Below, piece by piece: positions 35,956-46,706 of a stretch of DNA of 64,000 bases. The notes under the pieces are model-generated. The model searched no databases. It was given only the letters and a program-made list of their open reading frames with translations, and was not told the DNA's origin. The stretch comes from Fodinicola feengrottensis (GTDB lineage: Bacteria > Actinomycetota > Actinomycetes > Mycobacteriales > HKI-0501), in assembly GCF_010993775.1 (NCBI RefSeq), contig NZ_WOTO01000008.1, forward strand, positions 124,001-188,000, read 5' to 3'. The translations under genes were made by a program, and so were the position numbers. The number at the start of each line of letters is the position of its first letter. The stretch's first letter is position 1.

Positions 35956-36195
35956 ATGACCACTCAGTTGAACATCGTACCGGTGGCCGCCCCGGAAGCC
36001 GGATTCATGATCGGTCTGGAGCGGTACGCCGACGGGCGCGCCGTGCTGCACGCCGTACCGGTCTCCGACAAAACCAACACCGCCGTCTGCGGCGCCCGAG
36101 TCCGGGTCCGCCGGCGCGGCGGCCTCGGCCTGCGCCCCAGGCTCGGCTGCCGCACCTGCGCTCGGCACGCCGCCACCCTCCGCCAGGCCTCATAG
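35956..36195 (+). CDS. small Arg/Cys-containing protein of unknown function
   Basis: Possible 79-residue protein (MTTQLNIVPVAAPEAGFMIG...). Three Cys (AVCGARV, GCRTCARH) might bind a metal. It ends just before a strong terminator, which supports it being a real transcribed gene; no family recognised. Some actinobacterial small proteins of this type look similar, but I cannot name one. Confidence 0.45.
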   Translation: MTTQLNIVPVAAPEAGFMIGLERYADGRAVLHAVPVSDKTNTAVCGARVRVRRRGGLGLRPRLGCRTCARHAATLRQAS

Positions 36196-36218
36196 CCCGG
36201 CCCTCGACAAACAAAAAA

Positions 36219-36245
36219 CCCGGCGGAGTAGGCCGCCGGGTTTTT
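36219..36245. terminator. bidirectional intrinsic terminator
   Basis: CCCGGCGG-N6-CCGCCGGG followed by TTTTT and preceded by AAAAAA, so it serves both the rightward small gene and the leftward chaplin gene that ends at 36293. Confidence 0.85.
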
Positions 36246-36292
36246 GCTGTTTCATCTCTCAGGTAGGGCGCCGTTGCCCTCCTGGGTCTTTG

Positions 36293-38728
36293 TTACGCGC
36301 GAGCCATCCGGCGACGCCGGGTAGCGGCCAGCAGGCCACCGCCGAGCAGTGCGAACAGCGAACCGAGGCCGGCCAGCAGGCCGACCGGAGTGCCGGTCAC
36401 CGGCAGGGTGGCACCGTTGGCGCCCTCGACCGGGGTGGGGGTGGTGTTGCCCACCGGCGAAACCGGAGTGCCCGGGGTGCCGGGGCCCGGGGTTCCCTGG
36501 GGGTTGCCCGGGTTTCCGGGGTTGCCTGGGTTGCCGCCGCAGTCAGCGGTCGCGTCGCCGAGGATGGCGATCGCGTTGCCGCAGCCGGTCACCGGGATGG
36601 TGATCGGGATGGTGATGACGCCGCCACCACCGCTGGTGCCGCCACCGGGCGGGGTCGGGCCGACCGGGGTGAGGACCTCGCAGGACGCGGTGGCCCGGCC
36701 GAGGATCGCGACCGCGCTGCCGCAGACCGACACCGGAGCATTGACCGGCGCGTTGACCTCGTTGCCGCCACCGGCCGAGCCGCCACCATTAGTGCCACCG
36801 GGGGTGCCGGGAGCGGGGGTACCGGGCTTGACGTCGCAGCCAGCACCGGCCGTACCGAGTGCCGCGACCGCGTTGCCGCAGACCGACACCGGAGCATTGA
36901 CCGGCGCGTTGACCTGGTTGCCGCCACCGACCGAACTGCCACCGCTGGTGTTGCCCGGGGTGCCCGGAGCCGACGTGCCGGTGGTGATGTCGCAGCCAGC
37001 ACCGGCCTTGCCCAGCGCCGCGACCGCGTTTGCGCAGCACCGCAGACCGACCGACACCGGAGCGTTGACCGGGGCGTTGACCTGGTTGCCGCCACCGACT
37101 GAACTGCCACCGCTGGTGCTGCCGCTGCCACCCATGCCCGGCTTGCCGGAGGTGACCTCACAGCCGGCTGCCGCGTTGCCGATGACCGAGACCGCGTTGC
37201 CGCAGGCGTTCACTGGCGCGTTGACCGGAGCCTGCACCTGGTTGCCGCCACCGACCGAACCGGCGCCGCTGGTCTTGCTTCCGGAACCACCGCCCCACGT
37301 ACCACCGGTGGAACCGCCGACCTCACAGCCGGCGAAAGCGTGGCCCAGTACGGAGACCGCGTTGCCGCAGGCGGTGACCGGCGCGTTCACCGGAGCCTGC
37401 ACCTGGTTGCCACCGAGCACCGAGCCGGCGCCGTTGGTGGTCGCGTTGGCAGTGGGAGCGGAACCGCTGCCACCCCATGGGCCGGAGCCGCCCGCCACCG
37501 CTGGAGCCACCGCTGACCTCGCAGCCCGCGTACGCGGTGCCCAGCACGGCGACCGCGTTGCCGCAGACGGTGACCGGCGCGTTGACCGGGGCCTGCACCT
37601 GGTTCCCGCCACCCACCGACCGAGCCGGCGCCGCTGGTCTTGCCGGACGCGCTCGGGCCACTGCCCGCGCCGCCCTTCACGTCGCAGCCCAGCCCGACGC
37701 CGCGAGGCCCAGCACCGCGATCGAGTTCCCGCAGACCGTGACCGGCGCGTTGACCGGAGCCTGCACCTGGTTCCCGCCGGCGATCGAGCCAGCGCCATTC
37801 GTCTTGCCGGACGCCGTGGGACCGCCGGAGCCGCCGGGCACGTCACAGCCGGCCGCCGCCACGCCAAGCACCGCGATGGCGTTGCCGCAGATGGTGACCG
37901 GCGCATTGACCGGCGCCTGCACCTGGTTGCCGCCCAGGACCGAGTGGCTGCCGTTGGTCGAGCCAGTGGCGGTGCCGTGGCCAGCGGTGGTCTGCTGGTT
38001 CAGCGGGTGCGGAGCACCGTGACCACCGGCGAACGCGTCGCCGCCGATCGCGTTGTCGGTGATGGTGATCGGCACGTTGATCGGCGCCTGCGCGACGTTG
38101 CGCCGCCGCCCACCGAGCCCGCGCCATCGGTCTGCGCGGCCGCGGCCGGAGCACCGCCACCGTTCGCGCCGCCACCGTTGCCGGCGAGCGCGATCCCAGC
38201 CACCGCCACCGCGTTGTGGCTGACCGTGATGGGCGCGTTGATCGGCGCCTGGACGATGTTTCCACCCAGGATCGAGTGGCTGCCGTTGGTCTGCGCGGCG
38301 GCCGCGGAGCTGCCGGCGGCACCGTGGGTGTCACCCGCGGAGTGCGCGAGGCCCAGCACCGCGATCGCGTTGTTGGCGACGGCGACCGGGGCGTTCACCG
38401 GAGCCTGTACGAGGTTGCCGCCGAGCAGCGAGCCAGCGCCGCTGGTCTTGCCGGCAGCCTTGGACGCGTTGCGCTGCGGCTGGGCGTGCGCCTTGGTGGT
38501 CAGCGCCTTGCCGATGCCGGCGGTCGCGTTCTGCAGGCCGGAAACCGGCAGGTTCACCGGGGCGACCCCGGTGGTCCCGCCGGACAGAGCGTGGGTCGCG
38601 GACGTTATGCCCAGCGCCGGGGCGGACTTGCCGAGGGTGTCGGAAGCGTGTGCGGCGGTGGCGCCCATGACGACGAATCCACCGGTCAGCACAAGGCCCT
38701 GAAGGGAACGACGTAACCAGATGTTCAC
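36293..38728 (-). CDS. giant poly-chaplin surface protein with LPXTG sorting signal
   Basis: About 810 residues. GTG 38728 behind AGAGGAGAG; signal peptide WLRRSLQGLVLTGGFVVMGA then TAAHAS. The body is about 13 chaplin-type (DUF320) units of ~30-35 residues with variable Gly/Ser/Thr linkers. The first four lack Cys (for example GGNLVQAPVNAPVAVANNAI). The next nine have the two-Cys form GNQVQAPVNAPVTVCGNAVA, then VLGTAYAGCEV. The C-terminus is a sortase signal: LPVTG, hydrophobic helix, RRRRMARA. Frameshifts near 38100, 37690, 37625 and 37490. One unit near 37040 has a short insertion changing VCGN to VGLRCCAN. Known long chaplins carry two units; polymerisation into amyloid-like surface layers is the family role. 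Confidence 0.85.
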
Positions 38729-38845
38729 AGATCTCTCCTCTGAGATCGGTTTACAGATGACATTTCTCGGCATCGAACGCGAGCACGGCGACCGTGCTCA
38801 GGGCGTACGCGTCCCTGCGTCGCCACTACGTTCTGGATGCCGCCG

Positions 38846-39824
38846 TTAGTCCGGCGAAACCGACGGCTTCTTGGAGCCGCTCGGCAACGGCAGGGTGAGC
38901 GCCTGGGCGCCGACCCTGGCCGGGACCAGGTCAGCCGGCGGGACACCGCCGGCGCTGGTCGCGATTCCGGTCGGGACGGAGAATCCCCCCGGGCCCACGC
39001 CGCTGATCACGGCGCAGGGCAGTTCGTCCGACTTCCCACCGGGCCAGAACGGCGCGGCCGGGAGATTGCCGGTGGACAGCGTGTGCAGCGTTGGGTACGA
39101 CTTGCCGTGCCCCGACTGGTGCGCTGCTTTGCGTTGGATCTCGGTGGCCCACTCGGACCGTGCTCCGGGCGCGAGGGCGGCCGGCGGCCGGACCGCGATC
39201 GGGGCAGCGGGCGCCGCGGTCACCGGCGGCGGCAGGATGCCGCCCAACGGTGGCGGCGGCCAGCCGAGCGGTCCCTGGCCGGGCAACGGCAGGGTGGGCT
39301 TGCGAACCCCGAGCCCGGGCAGCAGGTGGACGATCGGTCCAGTGATCGGCGAACGGCCGATCGCGGACTTGGGACCCAACACCGCGTCGATCAGCTGACC
39401 GGTTGGCCGTACGACGGACCGGTCGATGTCGTGCACCACCGCCGCGGTGACCCGGGTGGCGACCGTACGGGCGGCCGAGACCGGCCGGTCCGTCCGTCGG
39501 CGTCGCGGGGACCGGCCGAAGGTGCAGCGCCGACCGATGCTCGGCCAACGCGGCCTGATGCGCCCGCTCGGCGCGTTTCACCGCGTCGACCGCCTGACTG
39601 ACAGTCACATTCTGGTCAGGTGTCAGACCAGTTTGACTGGCCCGGGTGGTGTCGATCGGCGCATCGGTCGTACTGGCCTGAGCCGCGGTAGCACCCGCGA
39701 ACAACCACGCACAGACCGCGAGAGCGGCGAGCAGCGACAGCTGGAGCACTATGCGGATTGATCGGGGCATAGCGGGCACGCTGGCATCACTTTCGATGCC
39801 GGTGGCTCCGTTGCCGTGGATCAC
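38846..39824 (-). CDS. secreted protein with PSVSPD C-terminus (partner of the poly-chaplin)
   Basis: About 326 residues with one frameshift near 39520. GTG 39824 (ATG 39770 alternative). Short cytoplasmic N-terminus, a hydrophobic segment (VLQLSLLAALAVCAWLFAGA), then a Pro/Ala/Val-rich extracytoplasmic chain containing VVHDIDRSVVRPTGQLIDAV, a PPPPLGG tract and a terminal KKPSVSPD. The gene at 45582 has the same layout and the same last six residues, and each lies about 120-140 bp upstream of a giant repeat protein. No known domain. A structural or export role with the repeat protein is inference. Confidence 0.6.
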
Positions 39825-40033
39825 GCACGCCCCGATCGCTTAACCAGTAGTGCCTCTGGACTCACTCCCTGTGAGTGCACGAGGAAGCTATCAAGGGCAC
39901 GGGTGACCCGCCAAACACGCCGGGTAAGCCCGGGAGTGTCGCGTCCAGCGAATCCGCCGTAAGCGTGTCAGAGATGACCGAATTACGCCAGTTTGAATCG
40001 CCCTAAATAAGGGCATTCCGCCGAAACGGAAAA

Positions 40034-40716
40034 TTATGCGCGAAGGTGATAGACCCACGCCGGCGGGAGGTTGCTCAGAACGAACTCGCGGTCCGTTTGG
40101 TGGCTTTCCATACGATCTGCCACCACTGCTTCGACCCGCACCATCCGGACGTACTCGGGCTCGCGGCTCGTCAGGAGTTTCAGCCGTCGCAACGCTGCGT
40201 ACGTGAAGAATGACAGTCTTGCCTGCGGCTGCAGCGCCTTGAGAAGAATGTCGAGAATGCCGGAAACGGTCTCGGCGTCGAAGTTGGTGAAAGGCAGTCC
40301 GGAGACGGCCGCGTGATAGCCATCCGGAAGATCAACATCCTGCACCAGGCCGGGCAGGATGCGGACCCTGTCCGCTACTCGCCGTAGTTGCGGGTCGGTC
40401 TTCAACAGCTCGGTCATCCAGTCCACGAACCGCGGGTTCGCCTCCACCAGATCGAGCGTGTCGCCGGGCCGCATCCGCAACGCGATCTGCCGAGTGACCG
40501 ACCCCCGGTCCCCGGCCCCACCTCCAGCAGCCGCCGCGGCCCGTCCGCCGGGCAGGTGTGCAGATGCCTGCTCAGCGCCCGCGCCAACGTCTTCCCGCTG
40601 GGCGCGATCGCGCCGGTGGTGTGGAAGTTGTGAACGAACTCGGACGCGAAGACGGTGGCGTTGCGCACCGCACCCGTGGCCCGCTTCGGCTGGCCCTCAC
40701 CCGGCGTAGTCGACAT
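40034..40716 (-). CDS. class I SAM-dependent methyltransferase (PmtA-like)
   Basis: About 227 residues with one frameshift near 40495. SAM motif I LLEVGPGTGSVTRQIA, then DLVEANPRF (motif II acid) and DGYHAAVSGLPFTNFD, resembling phospholipid N-methyltransferases and rRNA-dimethylase-like enzymes. N-terminal FVHNFHTTGAIAPSGKTLAR supports the PmtA group. Membrane-lipid methylation is possible but not shown. It lies between the two surface-protein modules, behind the terminator of the Gln/Asn ladder gene. Confidence 0.75.
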
Positions 40717-40877
40717 GCCCCCAACGTACCGACCTATCCGTACGCCCGTACGCGGCAGTGACGCTGTTCAACCCGCTCCCACCCCGCAGTCGAGGCCGCT
40801 GGAGTCGGCCCACGCCAAACGGCCCGCTCGCCTGGATTCAGGATTTCCTCGTACAAATCCCGTACGAACAAAGACAA

Positions 40878-40914
40878 CAGGACCCGGGCGACGTTGCCCG
40901 GGTCCTGCTGTTTT
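40878..40914. terminator. intrinsic terminator downstream of the Gln/Asn ladder gene
   Basis: CAGGACCCGGGC-N6-GCCCGGGTCCTG, a perfect 12-bp stem flanked by AACA/TGTTTT. It ends leftward transcription from the gene that stops at 40933. Confidence 0.85.
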
Positions 40915-40932
40915 CTAGCCGTACTTATTCAG

Positions 40933-43900
40933 TTATCCACCGAGGACGGGCAGCGCCGGCATCGCCGGCAAGGTGCCCAGGCCCGGCAGCGTGCCCGTGG
41001 TCGGCAGTGCCGGCAGGGCGCCCGTGGTGGGCAGTGCCGGCAGGGCGCCAAGGCCGCTGGTGGGAGTGACGTCCGAGCTGCCAGCCGGAGCGTCCGACGT
41101 GGTGCCGTTCAGCGAAGGCACGTCCGGCAGCGACGGGATCAGCGGCGCGCCGCCGATGCCCGGCAGGCCGGTCGCCTGGGCGGCGTGCCCGGGAGTCGGG
41201 TCCTGGTGCAGGAACGTGATGCCATCACCGATGAACCAGTCGTGCGAGTTCTCGTCCAGCTTGAAGCCCGGGAACCCGCTGTGGTTGGTCGTCGGGTCCG
41301 AGTTCACGAAGGAGGTGTCCACATTCTGGACGCCGTTCCCGGTGAGGATCATCAGCCCGTTGCCGTCGATCGGCAGGTCCCAGTTGCCGGCGAGCTTGGT
41401 GTCGTTGGCACCGTTGCCGACGTTCACCGCGTCGCTGTTGCCGTTCTGCGAACCATGCCCGGTGGCGCCCGCGACGCCAGCGGCGTCGATCGGGGTACGG
41501 ACGTTGTGCCCGATCAGGGTGCTGTCCAGGCCGTACCCGCCGTCGCCGACATGCGCCTGGGTGGCGTTGCCGTTCTGCGAGCCGTCACCGTTGAACAGGG
41601 CCACGCCCTGGCCGTCGATCGGCGCGTTGGCGTTGTCGGTCAGCCCGAGGCTCGCGCCGTTCACGGTGGGAGCGTCGACCTGGGTGTCGTTCGCGTTCTG
41701 CGAGCCGTTGCCGCCCTCGATCGCGACGCCGGAGCCGTTCAGCGGAACTTCCCAGTTCCCGAACGCCCGCAGCGCGGAGCCGAAGCCGGACGACTTGCCG
41801 TCCGCGGTCAGCAGCCCGCCATCAGCGGTGTAGACCTGCGACGAGCTGCCGTTCTGGGCACCGTTGCCCTGCAGGCCGCCGACGCCCTGGCCAACCACTG
41901 GCGTACGAGCGTTGTCCGCGACCCGGACGACCGAGCCGGGGTTGTCCGCCGCGGCCAGCTGGCTCACATTGGAGTTCTGCGAGCCGTTGCCGGTCACGCC
42001 ACCGTCGCCCTGACCGATGATCGGCAGGTTGACGTTGCGGAACAGCGAGATCGCCGATCCCCAGCCGTACGACTGCCAGCCGTGCAGCTGACCGGGTCCA
42101 CCGGCGTTCTGCTGCTTGACCGTGCCGTTCTGCGAGCCGTTGCCGACCACCACACCGGCCTGGCCAGCGCCGTCGGCGGCCAGGTTCGCGTTGTCGGCGG
42201 CACCGATGAAGGAGCCCGGGTTCTCGGCCACGTCGCTCTGCGAGACGTACTGGTTCTGCGCGCCGTTGGCGATGTCGCCGGCCTGGCCGGCACCCGCGGC
42301 GAGCAGGTTGATGTTGCGGAAGACCTGCACGGCCGAGCCCCAGCCGTACGCGTCGCCGGCCTTGGCGGTAGCGCCGTGGCCCGACTCGTTGTGCTGCTTC
42401 AGGCCGCCGTTCTGGACGCCGTTGCCGATGATGCCGGCCTGGCCGGCACCGACGCCGAGCAGGTTGGCGTTGTCCGCCGCGCTGATGAACGAGCCCGTCC
42501 GTGCTGCTGCTCGTCGCTCTGCCCGACGGTCATGTTCTGCGAGCCGTTGCCGATGTCGCCGGCCTGGCCCGCGCCGTCCACGCGTCCGTCGAAGTTCCGG
42601 AAGCCCTGCACGAACGAGCCCCACCCGGCCGCGCCTGCCGGCCCGGTCGACCCCTCAGCGGTGGAGTGGTTCGTCTGCTTGACGTCGCCGTTCTGCGCGC
42701 CGTTGCCGACCACGCCGGCCTGACCCGCGCCGTCACCGTGGACGAGCGCGTTGTCGGCGATGCTGAGCACCGAGCCGCTGCCGTCGCAGGTGGTGTCCCG
42801 CTGGCTGCGGTCACCGTTCTGCGCGCCGTTGGCGATGTCGCCGGCCTGACCCGCGCCGGAGACCTCCAGGATCAGGTTCTTGGCACCGGTGACGGTGGAG
42901 CCACCGCTGCCACCCGGCATCCACGGGCCGCTGCCACCGGACGGGCCACTGCCGCCGGCCGACATCGGCATCGCGGCGCTGTCAGTGCCGTTCCCACTGC
43001 TTGACGTTGCCGTTCTGGACGCCGTTCGCGACGACTCCGGCCTGGCCCGCGCCAGCGCCTTCGAGGATCGCGTTGTCCACCACGGAGACGGCCGAGCCGG
43101 TTCCGCCGGTGGCCTTGTCCGTCTGCCACACGTCGCCGTTCTGCGACCCGTTGCCGACCACGCCGGCCTGGCCGGCGCCGTCCACCGGGATCCGCCAGTT
43201 GCGGGCGCCGGTGACAACCGAGCCGTTCGCGTTCGGCGCGGACGACGTGGTGTTCTGCTGGGTCACGTCGCCGTTCTGCGCGACGTTCGCGATGTCGCCG
43301 GCCTGGCCGGAGCCGGTGACCGGGGTGTTCGCGTTGTCGACGAGCGTGACGATCGAGTTGGACGAGGTGAGGATGTCGCTCTGCTTGACGTCACCGTTCT
43401 GGGTGACGTTGTGCGAGTCGAAGGACATCCCGCTGGCGTTGGCCGGCAGGTTCACGTCGCCACCACCGGTCAGGATCGACCCGGTGCTTAGTCGTCGGCG
43501 AGGCTCTGGTCGACGGTGCCGTTCTGCGTGACGTTGCCGTTGTCGACCGTGATGCCCTGGCCGTTCAGCGGCACGTTCCAGCCGTCGATCAGCCGGTACG
43601 AGGAGCCCTTGGCGTCGGTGCCGGCGACCTGGGTCACGTCACCGTTCTGGGCGTGGTTGCCGCTGTGCAGCGCCAGCCCGTTCGCCGAGATCGGCGAGTT
43701 CACCACGCCGAAGACGCCGGAGCCGCCGCCTTCGCCCTGCGTGACGTTGCTGTTCTGCACGTCGTTGCCGGCGTCGATGGTGCCCGCGTTGGCGGCCAGC
43801 GGAACGTTCCACGCGCCGAACAGCCGGGTGCCGCCGTCGGTGGTCGTGCCCTGCGTGACGGCACCTTGCTGGACGCCACGACCGGAGTCGATGGCGAGCG

Positions 43901-45443
43901 CGGTGGCGTGCAGCGGGGTGTTCCAGTCGCCCAGTACGCCCGAGGACGGGTGTCCGCCCACGTACGCGTCAGGCGAGGTGCCAGCGTCGATGATCTCGAT
44001 CTCGTGACCGGTCTGGGTCGGTACTACGACGTACCCACTGAGCATCCCGAGCATGCCGGGGATGCCACCGTCCACGTGGTTAGCGGCGTCCATGACCCCG
44101 CTGCCCACGGCCAGGCCAACCGGCAGGCCGCCGGTCCCGGGGGCGATCAGCTGACCGTCCCGTGCCTTCACCGGGTGCGCGTTCTGGGTCTGCACGTACT
44201 GGATGCCCTGGGCCAGCTCCGGAGCCTTGGAGCCAATGCTGGTGATGCCACCAGTGAGCTGAGTCGGCGTCGGGGCGCTCCCGAGAGCGTCCAGCCCGGC
44301 CACGCCCGGCATTCCGGACAGGCCCGGCAGACCCGGCAGGCCGGGCACCGCGGGCAGAGCCGGCAGGCTGGAGACCGGGAGGCCGGTGGTCGGCAGGCCC
44401 AGACCGGCCGGCGCGGACTGGGTGTGCATCGGCATCCCGGTCGGCAGCGGCAGGTTGGGCACCACGCCGGTCCCAGTCGGCAACGCCGGCAGGGCGGACA
44501 CCGGCAGCATTGCCAGCGGGTTCATCGGCAGCGCTGGCAGCGCGACCGGCATACCCGACAGGAAGGGCAGTCCACCGCTGGGCAGCGACGGGACGGCCGC
44601 GGTCGGCAGGCCGGCAGCAGCAGCCATGCCAGCGAGCGGCAGCGCAGCCAGGCCAGCCACCGGCAGCGCCGGGATCCCGCCGGTGGTCAGCGCACCGGTC
44701 GGCAGGGCGCCGATCGGCAGCGCCGGCAGCGCGCCCGTCGGCAGACCGGTCGGGAGCGCCGGAAGAGCGTCCGTCGGGAGGCCGGCGGGGAGCGTGGGCA
44801 GCCCGGTCGGCAGCGCTGGCAGCGCGCTCCGAGCGGCAGGCCCAGCGGGCTGGTGCCGTTGCTCAGCAGTACGCCCTGAACCGGCACCAGCATGCCGGAG
44901 TCGGTTGGGACGACCGTCGAGACGAGCGGCAGGTCCTGCGGGCGAAGAACGCCCAGCGGTCCGCGGACCGGCAGGCTGTTGATCGGCAGGCCGCCCCAGC
45001 GGCGACCCGGCGAGCCCGGAGATCGGGTTGGCCGGCGCCGGCGCGCTGATCGGGACCGGCTGGCCGGCCCGCGAGATGGCGTCCTCCTGCGCTGCTGGCG
45101 GGACGTACTGGCTGTTGCTCGGCGCGGTGGTCGCCGCGGCGGGCTTGGCGTGGTGGGGAGTAGTGGCGTGCGTGCTCGGCTGGGTGTGACGCATCGGCGT
45201 CACCTGCCCCTGCGGAGCGACCACGTGAACAGTGTTGCTGACCAGATCGGTGGCTGGGGCGATGGAGTCGGTCAAACCACCGAGCGCGACAGGTGAAACC
45301 TGCTGCTGCACGGAGGGACCACTCGCTGTGCCGTCATGCCCGCTCGCGCCCAGTTCGGACGCGTGCGCGGCTCCGGCGCCCACCACAACAAATCCGGCAG
45401 TCAGAATCGCCGCTTCGAGCGATCGACGTACCCACTTGTTCAT
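40933..45443 (-). CDS. giant secreted Gln/Asn-ladder repeat protein
   Basis: About 1,500 residues. ATG 45443; signal peptide WVRRSLEAAILTAGFVVVGA then GAAHAS, very like that of the poly-chaplin. Regions in order: Thr/Pro/His linker; a long Leu-Pro-rich tract (ALPALPTGLPTG type, about 44830-44280); about 20 ladder units of ~35-45 residues, for example DGAGQAGVVGNGSQNGDVWQ; a Thr/Pro tail containing LPTTG twice but no membrane helix. Units alternate between a DNAN type and a WNVPL type, each ending GNGxQNGxVxQ. Evenly spaced Gln/Asn recalls curlin and rodlin amyloids. Frameshifts include a compensating pair near 45005/44840 and breaks near 43490, 43000 and 42500. No named family recognised. Confidence 0.7.
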
Positions 45444-45581
45444 GGAGTGCTGAACCCTTCTCTCACTGTGTCTTGGACCGGAAGAACTTCTTGACCGGAA
45501 TGCGACCCCAAGACGTGCCGCACCCACGCCCGTGCGGCGGCGACGATCAGTTGGGAGATCGCGTTTTGTGAGAGGGCGGAG

Positions 45582-46394
45582 CTAGTCGGGCGAGACCGAC
45601 GGGTCGAGCGCGGTGTTACGCACTCGCCAGGAACCGGCCGGGCGGGTCGCCGCCAGGCCGGTGGGGGCCGGCACGGTCACCCGTGCGGCCGGGATCGCCG
45701 CGGCGGCCGAGCCGCCCGCGACGTGCGCGGTGCCAGCAGGAGCGGAGGCGAGGTCCGGGAGACCGGCGGTGCCGGCCGGGACCGGGTGCCGCGGCAGTGC
45801 GATGGGCGCGGTGCCCACCGAGTGCGGACGGACCAGTTTGATGATCGCCGGAAGGCCGGCGGGATGCCGCGGGACGGTCGTCGCGACCGTCTGGGCGAAG
45901 CCGCTCGTACGAGCGGTGACGTGCACCGCGGCGACCAGCCGGGAAGACCCGAGGCCAAGCGCCGGAAGGGCGTCGGTGACCAGTCGTACGGCTGAAGCCG
46001 ATCGGCTCGACAACGCTGCCAACGGTGGCCGCGACCGCGGTCAGCGGCCGCTCGATGGTGCCGGCCACCGGAGCACTGGCCTGCGACACCACGTCGTGGC
46101 CGGGGCGGTGTCGGTGGTGGCGGGTGCATTCAGGGTCTGGCTAAGGCCAGTGATCGGCGCGGCCGCCGGGTCCGCGCCAGTGGCGGCGCGGCTGGAGGCG
46201 GTGAGCACGTCCGTACGAGCGTTGCCTGGATCGGTCGACGCGGCATGCGCCGCGACCGAGGTGAGCAGTGCCAGCGCGATCCAGCCGCCGACCGCGAGAC
46301 CGATCAGCAGGCCAAGACGGCGCAGGAGTGCTGCAGAGGGGCAGCCCAGAACGGAGCCGGCACGGCTCTGATCCAGTGCGACCACGCTGTCCAC
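45582..46394 (-). CDS. secreted protein with PSVSPD C-terminus (partner of the ladder protein)
   Basis: About 270 residues with frameshifts near 46090 and 45990. GTG 46394 (VDSVVALDQSRAGSVLG) behind CAGGGAG. Cytoplasmic N-terminus, hydrophobic LGLLIGLAVGGWIALALL, then an Ala/Thr/Pro/Val-rich outside chain (LVTDALPALGLGSSRLVAAV, ATTVPRHPAGLPAIIKLVRP) ending LDPSVSPD. Same build as the 38846 gene and in the same position relative to a giant repeat gene. Function unknown. Confidence 0.6.
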
Positions 46395-46665
46395 ATGACT
46401 CCCTGTGCTGACGATGCGTCGGAACGTATCCCGAAGATCACCCGAATACAACCCAGATCCGCGCGTGTCGGGCGTGGCGTCGAGAAGCAGACATTTCGGC
46501 CGTACGACTTGAATCGTCCCATGACACTGCGTGACCTGCGGCTATGTCTCACCCGGCAGTGGCGGACAGCCGACCTGCTGTCATGTCAGCTGGTTTTCGG
46601 CCTTGGGCGTGTCGCGCTTACGCCCGGAATCGGGTCGCTTGTCCGGTCTCCGGGGCGCCCCGCAA

Positions 46666-46693
46666 CGCCGGTTCGAGAGATCCCGAACCGGCG
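46666..46693. terminator. hairpin downstream of dnaB
   Basis: CGCCGGTTCG-N8-CGAACCGGCG, a perfect 10-bp stem 14 bp after the dnaB stop, without a clear U-tract, as is common in GC-rich actinobacteria. The remainder of the ~310 bp up to the PSVSPD gene shows no other gene. Confidence 0.6.
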
Positions 46694-46706
46694 CCGTTCG
46701 CACTGG

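Noticed and set aside
36390-38702. A 770-residue open frame on the plus strand
   Set aside because: It lies opposite the chaplin gene; the minus strand has the signal peptide, repeats and LPXTG signal. The plus-strand product is Pro/Thr-rich noise created by the repeats.
40933-41060. LPTTG motifs as a sortase signal on the ladder protein
   Set aside because: Two LPTTG words occur in a Leu-Pro-Thr tail, but no hydrophobic helix or basic tail follows before the stop.
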